A DNA stretch of 64,000 nucleotides from Gymnogyps californianus (GCF_018139145.2 NC_059479.1:5704001-5768000); one strand, 5' to 3'. Numbered from the stretch's first letter, positions 1 to 14,840 are shown. Translations and numbers: made by a program. The notes: a model not told the origin generated them from the sequence alone.

Positions 1-3000
1 ATTGCATTTCTGAGATAGATGTTAAGAGCACACCTTTGAAAATGTGAGATGAAGAATTAACCAGGGTCAAAGGTCCTGATGTACTAATTAAATATAATTA
101 TGTTTATACAAGCATCAGCACAACAACTTTTGCTTTTCGCTCTTTTTAATAGTGTTTATATGCTTATAGAGTATTCACTGTAGTAAGGTGCTAACGCTTT
201 CTTGTTATTGCATGCTCATTTTTTCTTTCTGAAGCTAAACAGGTATTTATAATTGCATTTTATCATCTCAAATTACATAATATTTTTGTTAATCTGGGAA
301 GCGTGCTGAAGCCAGGCTTTTTAGGAAGAAGGAACAACACTAATTAACTTTGTAAGGAATGAGATCAATATTGTTCTTTTCCAGTTTCTCAATTCAATTT
401 CTCTGTTCCGTTTTCTGAAAATGGAATTGATGTAGGATATGGTCAGAGGTTTAATGTGATAGTTTTCATCGTTGCTCAAGTGAGTAAGCATCTCTCCCAA
501 TTGCTTCCACAAACATAGTCTTGTACACAGCCACTATTACCGGTTTGTTGCATCCAAATTACAGAGGAGGTTGCTTGAATTCTCCATCATTTTGTAGTCA
601 AAATCCTATTGCAGGCAAAAGAAAACAATTTCTGTGCAAAACTAAGAATTTTTGTTAGTCTAATTGAAGTCTTAGTGGTCTAAAGAATTATTATTAGTCC
701 AGTTACAATGATACTTATAATTCAAATTATATACAGTTAAATTTAATATATGCAAACTTTCTGTTATCTGCCCCTTTCTTAGGTGTTATGTTACTTTTCC
801 ACTCCCTCACTGCTCAATAGCTTCATTCTGGAGGGAGGTGAGAATACCTCAATCATGAGCATTCGAGTCCTTTGCCAGAAATGTGATGCTGATGATGATT
901 TCTTCTTCCTTGCCCTTCAGTCCAGTCGGGGTCATCTTTATGCGTTTGCTAAACGTCCTACACCTTGCTCTTTCTTCATAGGACTGCTTAGGTCCAAATT
1001 TACAATATACAGTGTCTTTTACATATGTTGGATACTTTATTGATATTCTTTTATCCTCTTTGTTAACTCTAAAACTAGTTTTACCCAGCTTTCGGGGGTG
1101 CATTCACCACTAATGAGATGGGGTTTTGTAGCTCTTGGGCCTCCAGTATCATCCTGTGCCTGTACTTTGAAGGCCCCTGCTGTTATCCCATGCCCGTACT
1201 CCTCTATGCTGCATTTTATCTACAGTCATAGACAGTTCATTTTACCCAGAATAGCTGCATGTATTGCTATTTTTTAGTTTCATATACTTATAGGTGTATA
1301 TATAAAACAATATCTACTTCCCCATACCAGAAGCACAGAAACAATAGCACCATTCTGAGAATTGCTGCTACAAGCAAAGCAAACAAACCAGCAAAGCAAA
1401 GCACACCTCAGCCCAGCCAAGGCAAAGCCTGAGAACACCTGAGGTCTGTGCTGCGGCTTAGCACAAAGCCTCTGGCCTGTTCGAGCAATGGCAACATCGT
1501 ATTTATTGGGCTACTGGGCTACTAGGCTACATAACAAAGAAAAAGTCTGAGCTACTTACAGTTTTATTCTCCACTAGCATATCACAAACTAAACCTTTCT
1601 CTTTCCTCTTTCACCGCAGTAAGCTGAAACCCTTAGCTGCCTTTTTCACACTTACCTTTTTGCAAACATAACCTTGTTACCCCAACAGTCCTTCTGCCCC
1701 AGGCTGGTACCTACAGCTGCTACACTTGTTTCATTCGTGCTCTTTGCCCGTGCTAATTTTCTTTACCTGTGGATGACTCCTGAAAGGCACCAAACAGTGA
1801 GATACCTGAATGCTGGAAAATGATAGCTGATCCCCCTTAATAATGAATAATGGGGATGAAATGTATGTCTGTGTACCTTCCCTGCATTCTTAAATGTTGA
1901 GTTTTGGGCAGAGGCAACAGGGCTGTGTCTGGTGCAGATCTTGAGCACTGAGCACACAAAGAGAAAAGTCTGGACTCCAAGTAATTTGCAATAAGCATTT
2001 GTAATTCCAAGTATTAAGTGTAACAGTGCTCACTCCCCCTGTGATTTTCAGCACCCATTTTTTCCTCCTCTTCCTTGATTGCTAATCAAATCGCATATAG
2101 AAATGCTTTGCTGATGAATCTCACTCAGTCTATGGGCAGTCTCTCATATGTACTTCACTACCAAAACATGCAATTTGATCACTATATGCCTATATAATAT
2201 AATTCATCTTTTCAGAAGCTTAGAAGAGTCTCCCTCTGTGTCAAAAGGCTGAATATCCCAGGCGGCCATTAAGTGGACTTGTCCCTCAAGCCTTAAGAAA
2301 TAAATGGAATGCTGATTTGATACAGATTCGAGCACAATTTAAATAACCACAGTATCCCATTTCATAAACTGTGTGCTGTCTAAGGCTTCTCTGTATTGAC
2401 TTCCATGTTTGGGAATGTTATTGTGGGTTTTTGTAATTTTGCTTGTTTGTTTTTACCGAAAAAAAAAACCAAAGAGGAAGAGAGAAGGGAGAAGAAAATA
2501 AGTCTTGCTATACCTCTGAAACGTTTTCCTATTTTCATATGTTGTAGGCTTTCATGTGTGTGTTCAAGCTCTTAAGGATTTTGTATGATAGATTAGGCTG
2601 GGTCAGTGATTCTGAAAAAGTAAGATTTGAGGGAATAATGAGAATGTACATGTGAACAGGATAGGGAACAAAAGCAGGCTGTTATTGCATTGCCGTGCCT
2701 GTACGCTGACAATAATGCCTGGGATTGCAGTAACGGACCCAAATGAATAATAAGCCTTTTTTTGAGCAAGTTAAACTGTCAGCCTGTCCCTAAGATATTC
2801 CTCTGTCTTATCGAGTTAGCTGTAGCTCAGGAGAATCACCAGGTGCTGTTTTTATGCTCTTAGTGTGCAAGTAGAGATGTCACACCAGCTGGCTTTTTCC
2901 CCTGTTTGTAGCTCCTGTGCTTTGCCAAAGGTCAGTATGTGAAGATTTCTGCTTAGCTTTGGAGTCTGATGTCTGGTGCTGTACTAAGGTAAATTACCCA

Positions 3001-6000
3001 TGTAAGCACTCTCTGAAATGAGTTGTCTTTTGTTCACAATGGTCTGATTTGAGTCATAGTATATAATAAATAATGAATGCAAAAGAGAGGTTGCAGTTCA
3101 GTCACAAATTATTATTTGCAGAATTACTGCTGACCTCTCATTAGCACTTACAAGTGGCAGACCAGCTCTTGAAGGATTTAGGAGATTGCTCAATGAAGAG
3201 TCATTTATTAAGATGTATGGCTGTCTAATATACTGGTCATTACATTGATCTTAGGATTGGATCAGAGTGTGAGCAGCCTCAGTGTAACTGAGGAATGAAA
3301 AGGAGAAGCAGCTAACTACTTGGAGCAACTTTGTAGTCATTATTTTTTGGATTTGTCTACTCTTTGTATTAAGAGGTAGCTCTTTCTTTCTTTCACTCTT
3401 CTCTAAAAGCTTTCCTTTCTTCTTTAACGAAAAGATATTTTGTTACATGGTATTTTTAAAAGCCAAATTTTGTATAATAGTGCTGTATGCTATTCCGCAA
3501 TTCAGTATTACATTTTCATTACCTATTGTAAGGCCTACCATAATTCTATCCACATAGGCATATGTAGTCTGCTTCAAGCTGTGTGGTTTTGACAGACAAA
3601 TTATATAGGTATGTCAAAAGTATAAACACAGTAGAGAAACAGAATGTCTGAAATATATTTTATTCATAGGCATGGACTATTGTGTCACTAGATGTCACCT
3701 AATCAGGGAAGATAAATGTCTCTCTGAACTTAAGCAATTTGTAGGTATAAATTAAGGTTGTGTCGTGCCCTACCCATATTTCTATTTTCTCATTTGTTTT
3801 CTTACCAAAACTCATCTAACTGCTAAGAGATAAATATGTACACATTGTTTAGGAATGACATATTTTTTCTTTCTGCTACAGTCATTCTTGGTGTGCAGTC
3901 ACCTTCTTTCACAGCCTTTGTCCTCCTGGGAGAGACAGGGGAATATCCTTGGTTTTGATGGAGCAACTTAAAATATCTCCAGGTGTTACCCAGGTCTCGT
4001 AAACAAAGGAACCTGGGGTCTCCTGTGTGACCCACGAGGGGCTTAGTGCCCTCCTGATGCACTGCTGGAGCTCCAGCCGCATGGCTTCTGTTTTATGGTA
4101 ACGCTGCTTCTGCGTCGTAGCATTTTTATTGTGCGTGGAAGAATCAATCTTCCTTGCAAAATACCCAAGGGTGAGGGATTGTGCTTGTGTGGCGAATAGT
4201 GCTATATATGCCAGATTATAGCCACAATTCCAGCATCGAAAGATTTTGTTTGATCTGTCTGTAGGGATTTACTGGGTTTATATATGACTAAAATACTACT
4301 GGCAAAGAAGTGACTAAAAGCAGTGGGTCTGTGTTTAGCTGTCAGTGGCTGGAACCCCACTTCAGAGGGATGGGCATGAGTTGACCTGAAGAGTAACAAG
4401 CTTTGGATTTATTCTGATGGCAGAATAATACTATACAAATACAGTAATGTGGATTAAATGTAGGGAAAGTGGTTTTGGTTTTTTGTTGTTTTGGGGTTTT
4501 TTAAAATCATTTAAATGGAATGATGTAAAGCCAAGGTAAAGTATGTTTTGAATTTCAGATTTTCAGGATTTCTTCTGTTCCTGAGTTTTGCTTCACTTTC
4601 ATGCAGCAGCTCAGTATTGTTGTTTAGTGGCTTCGGATATATCTTCCTAGGGCCAGAAAATTGGATTTTGCCTGATTTTCCATTCTGGTGAACTCAAATT
4701 AAAAACAAACAAACAAACCCACAAATAAAACAAAGAAACAAACAACCACCTCCAAAAAACCACGTGTCCAATGCTTTATTTTCATGGATGGGAAAACAGC
4801 CATTGATTGTTTTACTCAAGTTTTAAGCTAGCTGGGATAACGCAAATCATTACACTTAAAATATAAGTTGCAATAATTGAACCTTCTGCCTTTGGTAGGG
4901 TTATCTCAGTGGGAACCTTTGTCAGACGTTAACATGCACTGAGGAGACATTGACTGTTTCAGCTTTCCATTTCTGAAGTTAATTGTCTGGTCCTCTCTCA
5001 CCTCTGTAAATCGATCAGGTTTTCAGCTTTTTCTGCAAACATGCACACTTACAGCACTGGTGGAAGTTAAGGCAGCACATTGTAGAGTCTGTGCTGGATT
5101 TCCGAGCTGCAAAACAGACTCATTAGAGAGAAAATCTACCTTGCACTTTCTTGTCAAGCAACAAGTGTCACAAGTATTTTAGTTAGACTCTTCTAATTCA
5201 ATGGCATCCCTTTGTTTGAAGAAAGGCGAAGCAGGGAGGCGAACGCACGTTGTCCCTGTCTGAGTGGTGGGCATTCTGACCGTGGGAGAACAGTCTGGAG
5301 GTGATGATCAGCCATCATTAACAGCAGAATTTGACCTTTTTATTTTTCTTTTATTGTTTTTAATGAGCCGAGCATTTTGCAGTTTAAAGCGAAATAACTC
5401 TCACAAATTACCTTTCACCTGGCAAGAGATCCTTTTAAAAGAGAAGAAAAATCTGTTTGCATGTTTGCATTAAGGTATAAGACCTCTGCCAACTGTAATT
5501 GAGAATATGTCTAAAATCAGTTTGTTTTTCAATATTTTTCAGTCACTGAAACTATCAGAAAACCAAATTAATTAGTTTTTTTCACAGGAATTATCAAGAG
5601 TATCCTCAAAATAGTTTAGAAGTCAAACTCCATACAATAATATAATTTTTTGAATGAACAAAACAGTAAAAATCTGAGGGCGTGATGTCTTCAGCTGCCT
5701 GGAAATTAGCTGGATCCATTCTGGTTCCTATTTTGGACTTAACCACAATATCACTAAATATTTCCAGAAATTACCGCAGAACGAGCAAATTGTAAACAAA
5801 TTAAAAAAGATAAAGTTTATTTTTTCCCTGTTTGCTCTCTTGTGGGGATTATTTTTTTTTTTTAAAGGCTTTAAAATGGCTGAAGAACTGATTAATCCAC
5901 GTGCTGCTTGTGGCAAGATGAAAAAGAACATGGCATAAACGAAAAAACGCTGGTGTGAGAGCTAATGTAGATTTCAAGAGTCTATTGAGTAAATCATACG

Positions 6001-6228
6001 CAGCAGCGTGACTCCACAGCGGCTTCATACATGCACTGGGGAGTGAATTAGTTCTTTGCCGCCGTACTCTTATCCGGGAGGCAGCAAGGACTCTTGGCTG
6101 GCCTGTTGCTAAGGGAGGGTGGAGTGCAAGGTTTTAGTAGAAGGTTTTCCACAGGTTGGTGTTTAAAATGAAGCAGAATGTTTGGGTACCTATGCAATAA
6201 TTCAGCCTAAACATACAGCCTGTTAAGG
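1..6228. other. Intronic/unique AT-rich DNA, no gene seen
   Basis: I see no conserved coding segment, RNA gene or recognisable young repeat here. Short open frames (up to about 85 codons, often on both strands) lack coding character. Small features: three 8-bp units TGGGCTAC, TGGGCTAC, TAGGCTAC at 1507-1530; an AAGCAAA-rich patch near 1372-1410; a CAAA-rich patch at about 4700-4745; and T12 at 5852-5863. If the protocadherin assignment is right, this is upstream intron of that gene. Confidence 0.6.
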
Positions 6229-6360
6229 TGTCGTGGTTTAACCCCAGCCAGCAGCTAAGGACCACGCAGCCGCTCGCTCACTCCCCCACCCAGTGGCACG
6301 GGGGGAGAGAATTAAAAAAAAAAAAAAAAAAGTAAAACTCATGGGTTGAGATAAAGACAG

Positions 6361-6366
6361 TTTAAT
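6361..6366 (-). terminator. LTR copy A polyadenylation signal
   Basis: ATTAAA on the minus strand lies about 180 bp downstream of the LTR TATA box. It sits in the block that reads TTCTATTAAACTGTCTTTAT in copies B and C (one base differs here). This is the expected place for the end of the R region. Confidence 0.55.
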
Positions 6367-6547
6367 AGGACAGAAAGGAAGGAAAATAATAATAATAATG
6401 ATAACAACAATAAAATGACAATAATAATACTAAAAGAATTAGAATATACAAAACAAGTGATGCACAATGCAATTGCTCACCACTTGCCAACCGATGCCCA
6501 GTTAGTTCCCGAGCAGCGATCTGACCCTCCCAGCCGACTCCCCCCAG

Positions 6548-6570
6548 TTTATATACTGGGCATGACGTTA
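6548..6570 (-). promoter_or_regulatory. LTR copy A promoter core: TATA box and decayed CRE
   Basis: On the LTR (minus) strand TATATAAA occupies 6555-6548. The octamer TAACGTCA (6570-6563), one base from the cAMP-response-element palindrome, lies 7 bp upstream of it. The same arrangement and spacing occur in copies B and C. Confidence 0.6.
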
Positions 6571-9500
6571 TATGGTATGGAATATTCCTTTGGCCAGTTT
6601 GGGTCAGCTGTCCTGGCTGTGTCCCCTCCCAGCTTCTTGTGCCCCTCCAGCCTTCTTGCTGGCTGGGCATGAGAAGCTGAAAACTCCTTGCCTTAGTATA
6701 AACACTTCCTAGCAACAACTAAAAACATCACTGTGTTATCATCAACATTATTCTCATACTAAATCCAAAACATAACCCTGTACCAGCTACTAGGAAGAAA
6801 ATTAACTCTGTCCCGCCTGAAACCAGGTCATAAGGTAAATTTGCTGTTACTACTTTCAGTGTTGCTTATTTGAGAGTGTCTGCAGCTGGAGCTGTAGCAG
6901 TGTGCTTGTAAGACACGTAAGCTCAGACAAAATCAAATCTTTACAGATGGATGTGTTAGTTTGTGATATAATGCCTTTTGGCTGATTTTGATTTGCATTG
7001 ATTTGCCTGTGGTTTTGTTTGATTACCTCTAGGCTGGTATTAGAAATGTGGGCTTTTCTGTTTGATCCCCCATTAGGCTTTTACCTAGATGCCCTGTTCA
7101 TACATGCCACTCGCTTCTCCTCTGGCCTCCTGCTGAATGCAGCTCCCTTCCTCTCTGCCTTTGGAACTTGAAAACTTGAATGAAAAAAATTCGGAGTGGG
7201 CCTGGAGCTGAACAGAGCTCTGGTGTTCTGTTTGAGTTTCTAAAATGAATAACAATAAAACATTTCAGCATTCATTTAATATGATGAAGCTTCATGAAAC
7301 TTCAGTACTAGCATTCCTGAAGAAGCTCTCTAATGCTGCTTTATAGCAGGGCTTTGGTTAAAGAGAGTCTCCTGGAAAAATATTATGGTCGTTTTCTGTA
7401 GAATGTTATTTCTTGATACAAGTTGTGTCAATGTTGAATTGCAAGACTGATGTAGGAAAATCACTGAATACGTCTCTACTAATGTTTCCTTTGTGAAGGG
7501 AAACTTAAAATTTTAAACAATGTCCTCTGTTTCTCTGAGTATGTCTGGGTTTGCCGGTGATAGCTTGTTGGGACTCAAGATTTAGCCCTGTTTTGTGTAT
7601 CTTCAAACTGGTCACTATTACCATGTCTTAGATTATGAATCTGGATTTTATTGAGGCTTTTATCATTCCCTTCACCCACCAGTTATTTGGAGGGAGGTGG
7701 GGCTCGGGGAGAAGTACTTCAGGGAGCTTTGGATCAAGTCTGCCATATGTAGGTAATGCATCTGTCGGGGGTATGGTGGTACTACCTTGAAGCATTTTAA
7801 AAATCTGAGCAGATTGTAAGATTGACTTAAATGCTAAAAGGAACACCCATGCTTCTAATCTAAATTCTGCATTACATTGCAAAGCTGGTAAGTTGTTGGA
7901 CGTGACAGATTTCAGGCTCCATGCTCGGAGCTCCTCCCAAAGCTCAGACTATTCTCGTGGAACGAGTGGCAAATGCTGGCAGGAGCACTGCTGTCAATGC
8001 AACTTCAGAACAAGAAAAAGACATCTTTAAAAGTGATAGCAGATAATTGTAATGACTCAGTCTTAAGCCTCATGAACCTGCAGAGCTTTTAAGCAGGAAC
8101 TTTGCTTGTCACGGCAGTCCTTTCTTAGCCGTGGGTTTCTCAGCTCTAATTTGAAGATTTCCATTAATAAACTGGTCTGTTACTCACAGATGGAATATCT
8201 GGCAGAATGCGTCTTCTACAGTCACCCGTTTTTCATTCTTGTTAGAGCAGATAAGGTCATTGTTCTCTCACTTGCTCACAGAGGTTTAGTGTTAGATAAT
8301 GTTGCTAATGGCATTTTTTAATCCATATGGCTCCATTGAAACAGACTGCATTAGCAGTCACTTCAGTGAATACCCGCTAGTATAGGCCAAACTAGTCAGA
8401 AAACAGTTTTTATTGAGTAACTTTCTTTTGGATTTGTGGTGTATTGTCTGGCTTTGATATGGTTTTAAGTGATGCTGTATGTGCTTGTATTTATGTGCAT
8501 TATTCTTATAAAATGCACATGCATAATTCCCTCTTTCGGGCAGTCTGTGATAGTTTATTGGAATGTAAATACCTTTTTTTGGTATATTTTGAGAGAGAAG
8601 AGCTTTTTCTCTGGGGAGGCATGCTAGATGGAGAACATGAAATGTAATTACAACTCGCCTAACGGTGTCCCTTCTGTCCAGGACTCCTGATTTCATTTTT
8701 GGATTCTGCCATTGACTTAGCCTAACCCTCAGTCACGAGAATCAAGAGGGCATAGCCATTTGTGCTTTGGTTTGTTGATTTGTAAACTGTTTTAATAACT
8801 GTCTTTTCTCTTCTGTTATTCTGGAACTGAATTCATCTTTCTAAAGCCCATTTGAGTAAAGAATGATATATATGTGCAAAGTACTATTACACTATAGACT
8901 GTTTTTCAGATTTCTAACATCTGTTGTCAGTCTGTGGTGGTTATTGTACATTTGTATTGCTGGGAGAAGGAGATTTACTGAAATGCAAAACCCACAGGAT
9001 GCAAAAATGCTTAATGTCTACCTAGCAAGTGTAAAAGTACATCACTGATAAGGAGTTTTGCAGAGTTAATGCCGACAGGGCGATGCGCTTGTGGAGTGAC
9101 AGGGAAATTATTGATTGGAGCTGGAGAGTCATCTTTTTGTAGTTGTTGTTTGGCTTCTCTTTCTTCTCTGAGTCCCTGGGGAGTCAGTTGGGAATTAGAC
9201 TGTAGTCTGTACCAAGAGTGGATTTATAGTCTTTAACTGTGGGGGAAAAAATGGGGTATATCTTTTGAGGTAGGGATGTAAACAATTACAGAAAGTGAAT
9301 TTGTTGGCTGGGGTTACAGCGAGCCAGCACACTGGCACATAACACAAGAGGAAATTATTTCCTCCCAACTAAGGAAATGACTTCCACAGCTGCCTGATCT
9401 CTTTCATCAGAGACTCTCGGCATTAGTCATTATTTCTGTTATGAAATAAATGAACGTATCATGGGCCTGAGTCTCAAAGGCAATTCTAGAGATGTAGGTG

Positions 9501-12500
9501 AAAGGGACAAAGTGTTGCTCTGGATTCCTTTTGTTTCACTGCCTGTGATGGCATTTAGTATCTTGCCGCCTTACTACACGAGCCCTGACTGAAATCTGCG
9601 GTAGTTTTGATTGTGTTCATTTGAGATGTGACAGTACATTTCTCTAGTAAATATATCCCTGTCTGTGCTTCAGCTACCTATGGCAACACAGCCCAAGTCT
9701 TTTGAACTTCTGGGAAGAGTCAGCTGGTGTGCTCCAGGCTGCTGCTTCACTTCTGGTTTCCCAGTAAACTACTTTGAAACCAAAGCAATGCTTCCAGCCT
9801 TCTTTCAAACAATGAGCCTGCCTCAACAGTTTAATATTATTCCACTGAATCTCAGAGAAGCATTGGTTTTTCAGAGAGGGGATGGTTGGTTTTTTTAAGA
9901 AATTATTTTTTTGTTTTCGACACACTAGAATGAGATCAAAGTCACTTTAGTTTGTGTTCTGTGCAAAGGTCTGAATCCAGTGTTCTGGAAGTGAAGCTTC
10001 ATCTCCCTGTGGCTTTGATTTCCCCCTTGCAAATACCATGTTTATGTGTTTTCTTTGTTATGTATCTCAAAATGTTTAAATGTCTTATACATTACAGGTA
10101 GTATTTCTACTGCTGAATCGACTACAACCAGTTCTGTAGCCATTCCTCCCCTTCCCACCACCCCTCCTGCATTCACCCAGCTTCTGCATAAAGGGATTTT
10201 TAAACAGTGTGGGCAATTAGCTATAAGAGTAGCTACAGATATTTTTGATTCCTCAGCACCATCTAAAACTGCCAGAAGACTGTAGAAATCACTCCATTAA
10301 AGGTGATTGCTGACGTTCATGACACGCCTTGATTTCTGGCTACAAATGAAAATACATTTCAAAGTCTGTTGAAATGGAAGCTGTTTAACAATAAGCATTT
10401 ACCTTCCTCTAATTCTTCACCAAGAACCAACATGATTTTCAATAAAGTAGGATTCTTTTTAAAATGATGATTAGTCTCTGGTGTAAAGAAGGGTCCTGAA
10501 AGTGTTTAATTAGGCAACAACAAAAAGCATGAAATGAGCAAGGCTGATTCCGTAGATACCTGACGATCATACTGAGATATAATTGAAGTAGAGAAGCCTG
10601 TTGCTTCTAATAGTTTAAGTGCCTTGCACACCCACTGCATGTACTGAGTACAATAAAATGTTCTATCACACGTTCTCTTCATCACACCCAATATATGATC
10701 AGTACTCCTGCAATAATAGCCGGGATAATTAATTCTGGCTTAAGTATTTAGAAAATTATTAAGCGCCGCAATTACAGGCTTTCCAAATGGCAGTATTTAG
10801 AAGCAAGAAGCTATTCTCTACACTCCCCCCCTCCCATATCTGAGTGCACTGAAAAACTTCAATTCAGCAACGTAAGGAAAAAGCCTCTGCAGGAGTGCAT
10901 CTTAATGTAGTATTAATTGGGTAAAGGAAGAATATAGCTCAGGAACACAGAGGGTGCATTTGGAACAGGACAAATAATCTGAAATACAGGTTTGATGAAT
11001 TCCCTTCATCTCTGTGCTGTGGTTGCTGCAGCACTTTTGTTTATATTGATCTGAACGGCATGGAAATTTTCTTTCATCTGTCATTTACATTCATTTTACC
11101 TCTTGCAATTGCCTCTGCCAGCTTACATGCTTGTTTTCTGGTGAATCTATTAATAAGATTTCCAGTACATCAAAAGAATTTCTTTTGTGCAAAGGTAGAA
11201 TATAATACACCTAAGGTGTAGGAGGGTTCCTAGCTTCAATTTTACCCGCTAAAAGTTATTAATGAGTTCTGTGAAGTAAAAAAAAAATGAAAAGGATAAT
11301 GCTAATTGCATGCTATAGATTTTCCTCCATTGCTTACTCATTTAGTTGGTGACTTGCAGAATAGAATATTTACACCGTAGCTTTCTTCTGATTGCAATAT
11401 GCCTCCTGAATTCACAAAAATAGGACCAAAGGTCAAATTAATTAAAAACAGTAGGAGAAAGAACATAATTAATGCTGCAAGTTTGTATTTACATGTTTTG
11501 CCTGGAAAATGTGTGAAGTGCATTTTGTTTTGTGCAAAGCACAGAAGCTGTATGCCAATGAAAATAAAAAAAACACTAAGAAATACCTTAACGAGTAGAA
11601 TTAAATTGAATTCTTTAGTCAGGAGAATTTATGCATAATGATGGTTTCAGGGTGAGCAACTAGGGCAGTTACCATTGGTATTCGATAGTGTAATTGATAC
11701 AGGAATGCAAGACTATGTGCGTGTACGTGTAGCTGTGTGTGGAAGATACCTGTGCCCGTAGTGTCTCCCTGTTGCCTGCATGCCTTATGCCAGCTCTGCT
11801 GACATTAATGTTATTACCCTTCCACACACACATTTTTCCTGCTGGTTTCTTTCAAAGGTCCTCCCTGGTTCTTAGATATCTACAGCAATTTGCCTTCTCC
11901 TGAGCAGTAAGAATACGGTGTAGACCCAAAGCCTTGCATTTGTTCTTGCATGACCGCATGTTACAAGGGATTTCTGCACCGTCACGCTTTTCTGGATCAA
12001 CAAGAGCAAGCAGTTGCCTTTCCTGATCATCTCCTTGGTGTCAAGAGTTGCGAAAGTATTGCAGATTTATAGGTTGCAAGTTCAGTGTGGCTTGTATGGA
12101 GAATAATATTTACCTCTGATTTAACCGAGCTTTACGTGAAATTTGAATAGTCCTGAGGTAAAGATGGTAACAGTGTTAATCTTCTGCACGGCAAGTGAGG
12201 AACTAGAGGTAGCCACTGAATGCACTCAGGGAGTTGCAGAAGTGGCATTCACTGTGCCTTTGGCCTTCCCTCCCCAGCCCCTTTTATTCCTCAGCTCTTT
12301 GGGGCACATTTACTTGGGCTTCTTTCCAAAGATGCGGGAACTCAGACTCAAGATTATGCTATTTATGAGTATGCAATAATGTTATTTTTGGGTTTATACA
12401 GTAAATGGCTGGGACTAAGTTGCTCTTAAGCAAAACATTGGTATGCTCAGTGCTGCTGACAGAGGCACTTGGTGGTCTGTGTGGGCTACGCAGCTGGCAG

Positions 12501-14483
12501 TCCCGTGAGGAATTGCTGGCCTTCGTGGCTCACTGGAAGTGCCCAGTCCTCACTTCTGCAGACTTCTCTACTATTTCCCCTTGGTGCTTTATGTATTTTT
12601 GCATTAGTACCTTTCTCTTGACTCTTTGAGTTACTACGTAAACAACTTCACTTCTGTCTCGGTTTCTACTTACTGTGTATGGCTTGAGTTCACCCGTTTT
12701 CTCGCTCACCTCAGTAACTGTTTGTCAGGAAAGCAACCCAAGGTCACAGGTCTGTGCTTTATAAAGCCAGGTCCCTAGCGACAGACGCCTGAACCTCACA
12801 AAACTGGACCTTGACTTACAGCTGCCCTCCGCAGCTGCACTCTCATTGTGATTTCAGAGCACAGCTCCCGTGGTTGTAGGTCGTGGCTGGGTCGGAATCG
12901 GGGCGGCTGTGGGCACAGGGGCCCGACTGCGGGCAGGTCGCCTGCTCTCAGCTGCACGCAGCAGCTCTCGGCTTGCTTGGAGAGGAAGCGACTTGCCTCA
13001 GAGTTCAGCTGGAGTCCCTTGATTCCCCTTGCCCAGAACTGCATTATTTCTTTATGCAAACTAACATATGCTGCATTACTTCAGTAATTTGTATTACATA
13101 TTTTGCTCCGTGAAGAAAGATGAGTAAGTAATCTTAATAGTCCCAAAGAATGGCTGCACTGAATATGAAAATAAGCTAGAAGGATTTAAGGAACAAGGGA
13201 AGGCTAATGGCTTTATATTTTGCTTTACTGAAATTACACAAGTGGTGAATTCTGAGAGACAGTTATATATTCTGATTATCTGAAAGGACAATTGCAGAGA
13301 CATTGCTCTGTAGGAGTGAAGGATGGTATCAATGATACAATACAGCACTTCAATTTGTAAAATTTTTCCCATTTACAAATAGGTATTTCAGACATCCATT
13401 TAAGAATGCGTTAGTAGGATGTAGCTCAACTCACTTTAGTAATTTTGAATATTTCATGTATTCTACTGTAAATAACAGCTAAAAACTTATTCATTATCAC
13501 CCTGATAGTATAAGCTGTGAAAATAGTGATGAAAATGGGAGATTTCTGACTTTAATCAAATAAAACATAATGTTTTTTCTTAAAACAACTTGGAGAGAAA
13601 AATGGATATTTCAAATATTTGAAATAAAACCAAAGTATTGCAACAGTGTTCACCGTGGCATTTATCACATAGCATCTTTCCTATTTACAATAACAGAAGA
13701 TTGAAACAAAGCGAAGTGTACCAGTCAAAAGTGCCTTTATTTCAGTATATGGAATAACTTCTCATATTGAGAGTAAAACTTTTCTCCGACAATTGGAAAG
13801 GCAATTTCAGGATACATGTTTTGACCCTGGAAGCTTTCTTGGATTCCTCTCAGTGGTACCTCTTCTGGGGAAAGTTTTCTTGATCCAGGGAAGATTGTCC
13901 TGGACCACTGGAGTCCACTAAAGAGTGTAACGCTGATAGAAGTCTCCATACTGAAACGCTGGAATTTTACTTTGTGCAAAGCAAATACAGCATGAACTGC
14001 ATCACTGCTTGTAAATTTTGGCCTACAGCTTTATTTTACACAGGCCAGCAGGTTTTCTTTGTATTCTCTTCCCTCTTCCTTAACCCTTTCACCTAAAGGT
14101 GGACTAATTATAGTTGCCATGAGAATGTACTTCAGATAGGTGACCTCAGATGGCAAACACACTGTACATTTAAAATTAAGAATGGGTAATCTAGGTGGTT
14201 AAAGGATATTTGCTAAAGGCCAAAAAGATAAATGTTGCAAGCAAATACTGATACAGAGAGCAGAAAAGAGAATGCTTTCACTGCACTCTAAGTAAGTCTT
14301 GAGTTTCCTGAGAGCCTATTTTGAGTAAAAGGGTAACTTTTTGCCTATTCTTTCTCTTCTCCAGAAAGAGCAAGATGCTTTTTTTGACAGCTGCATAAAT
14401 TATATTAGGTTTATCCTTCCATTTTAACTATCATCAGTTCCCATTCTAGCTAATAAAACACTTGATATCAAACATTATAGATT

Positions 14484-14538
14484 TGCTGCTATAACAAATT
14501 AAATGCTGTTATAACAAAGGTGTGCTGTCATAACAAAC
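14484..14538 (+). repeat. Degenerate short tandem repeat, three units of 19-20 bp
   Basis: Three copies of TGCTG(C/T)(T/C)ATAACAAA start at 14484, 14504 and 14523. The unit cores are nearly identical and the linkers differ. No function is evident. Confidence 0.7.
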
Positions 14539-14840
14539 GTAGTGAGATAGTGACATGCCAAAGAGCTGCTTTTCTACTCACTTTAAAAGGCCCTTCACTT
14601 TTAATTTAATTTATTTTTTAAATTTTTGTGTTGACTCTTCTTAGGAGATATTGCAGAAAACCTGCTTCTTTACTATGTCAGGGTGTAGCAAGGGCTGGCT
14701 GCTCCCTGGGGGCCAGGAGCAGCGGGTGGTCCCCACAGCTTTTGAGGGCTACTGTGAATGATATCAAAATTGGTGGAAATGTAGTCTAGAAACCTTTGGA
14801 TCCAAAAATATGGGGCTTTTTTCTACAAGAAATTGAGGAG

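Larger units (their letters stand above)
6229..6830 (-). mobile_element. Solo LTR, avian ERVL-like (copy A)
   Basis: This is a 602-bp solo long terminal repeat of an endogenous retrovirus, lying in reverse. The plus strand begins TGTCGTGGTTTAACC and ends AAACCAGGTCA. The termini match those of the two plus-oriented copies at 40951 and 47065 after reverse complementing, except that the LTR 5' end reads TGACC where the others have TGTCC. A perfect 5-bp target duplication TAAGG flanks it (6224-6228 and 6831-6835). No retroviral gene is attached, so the provirus was probably reduced by recombination between its LTRs. An A18 tract (6314-6331 plus strand) lies near the LTR 3' end. Open frames of 118 and 85 codons inside it lie on opposite strands and also occur in the other copies; they are LTR sequence, not genes. 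The family resembles TguLTR5-type ERVL LTRs as I remember them. Confidence 0.93.
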
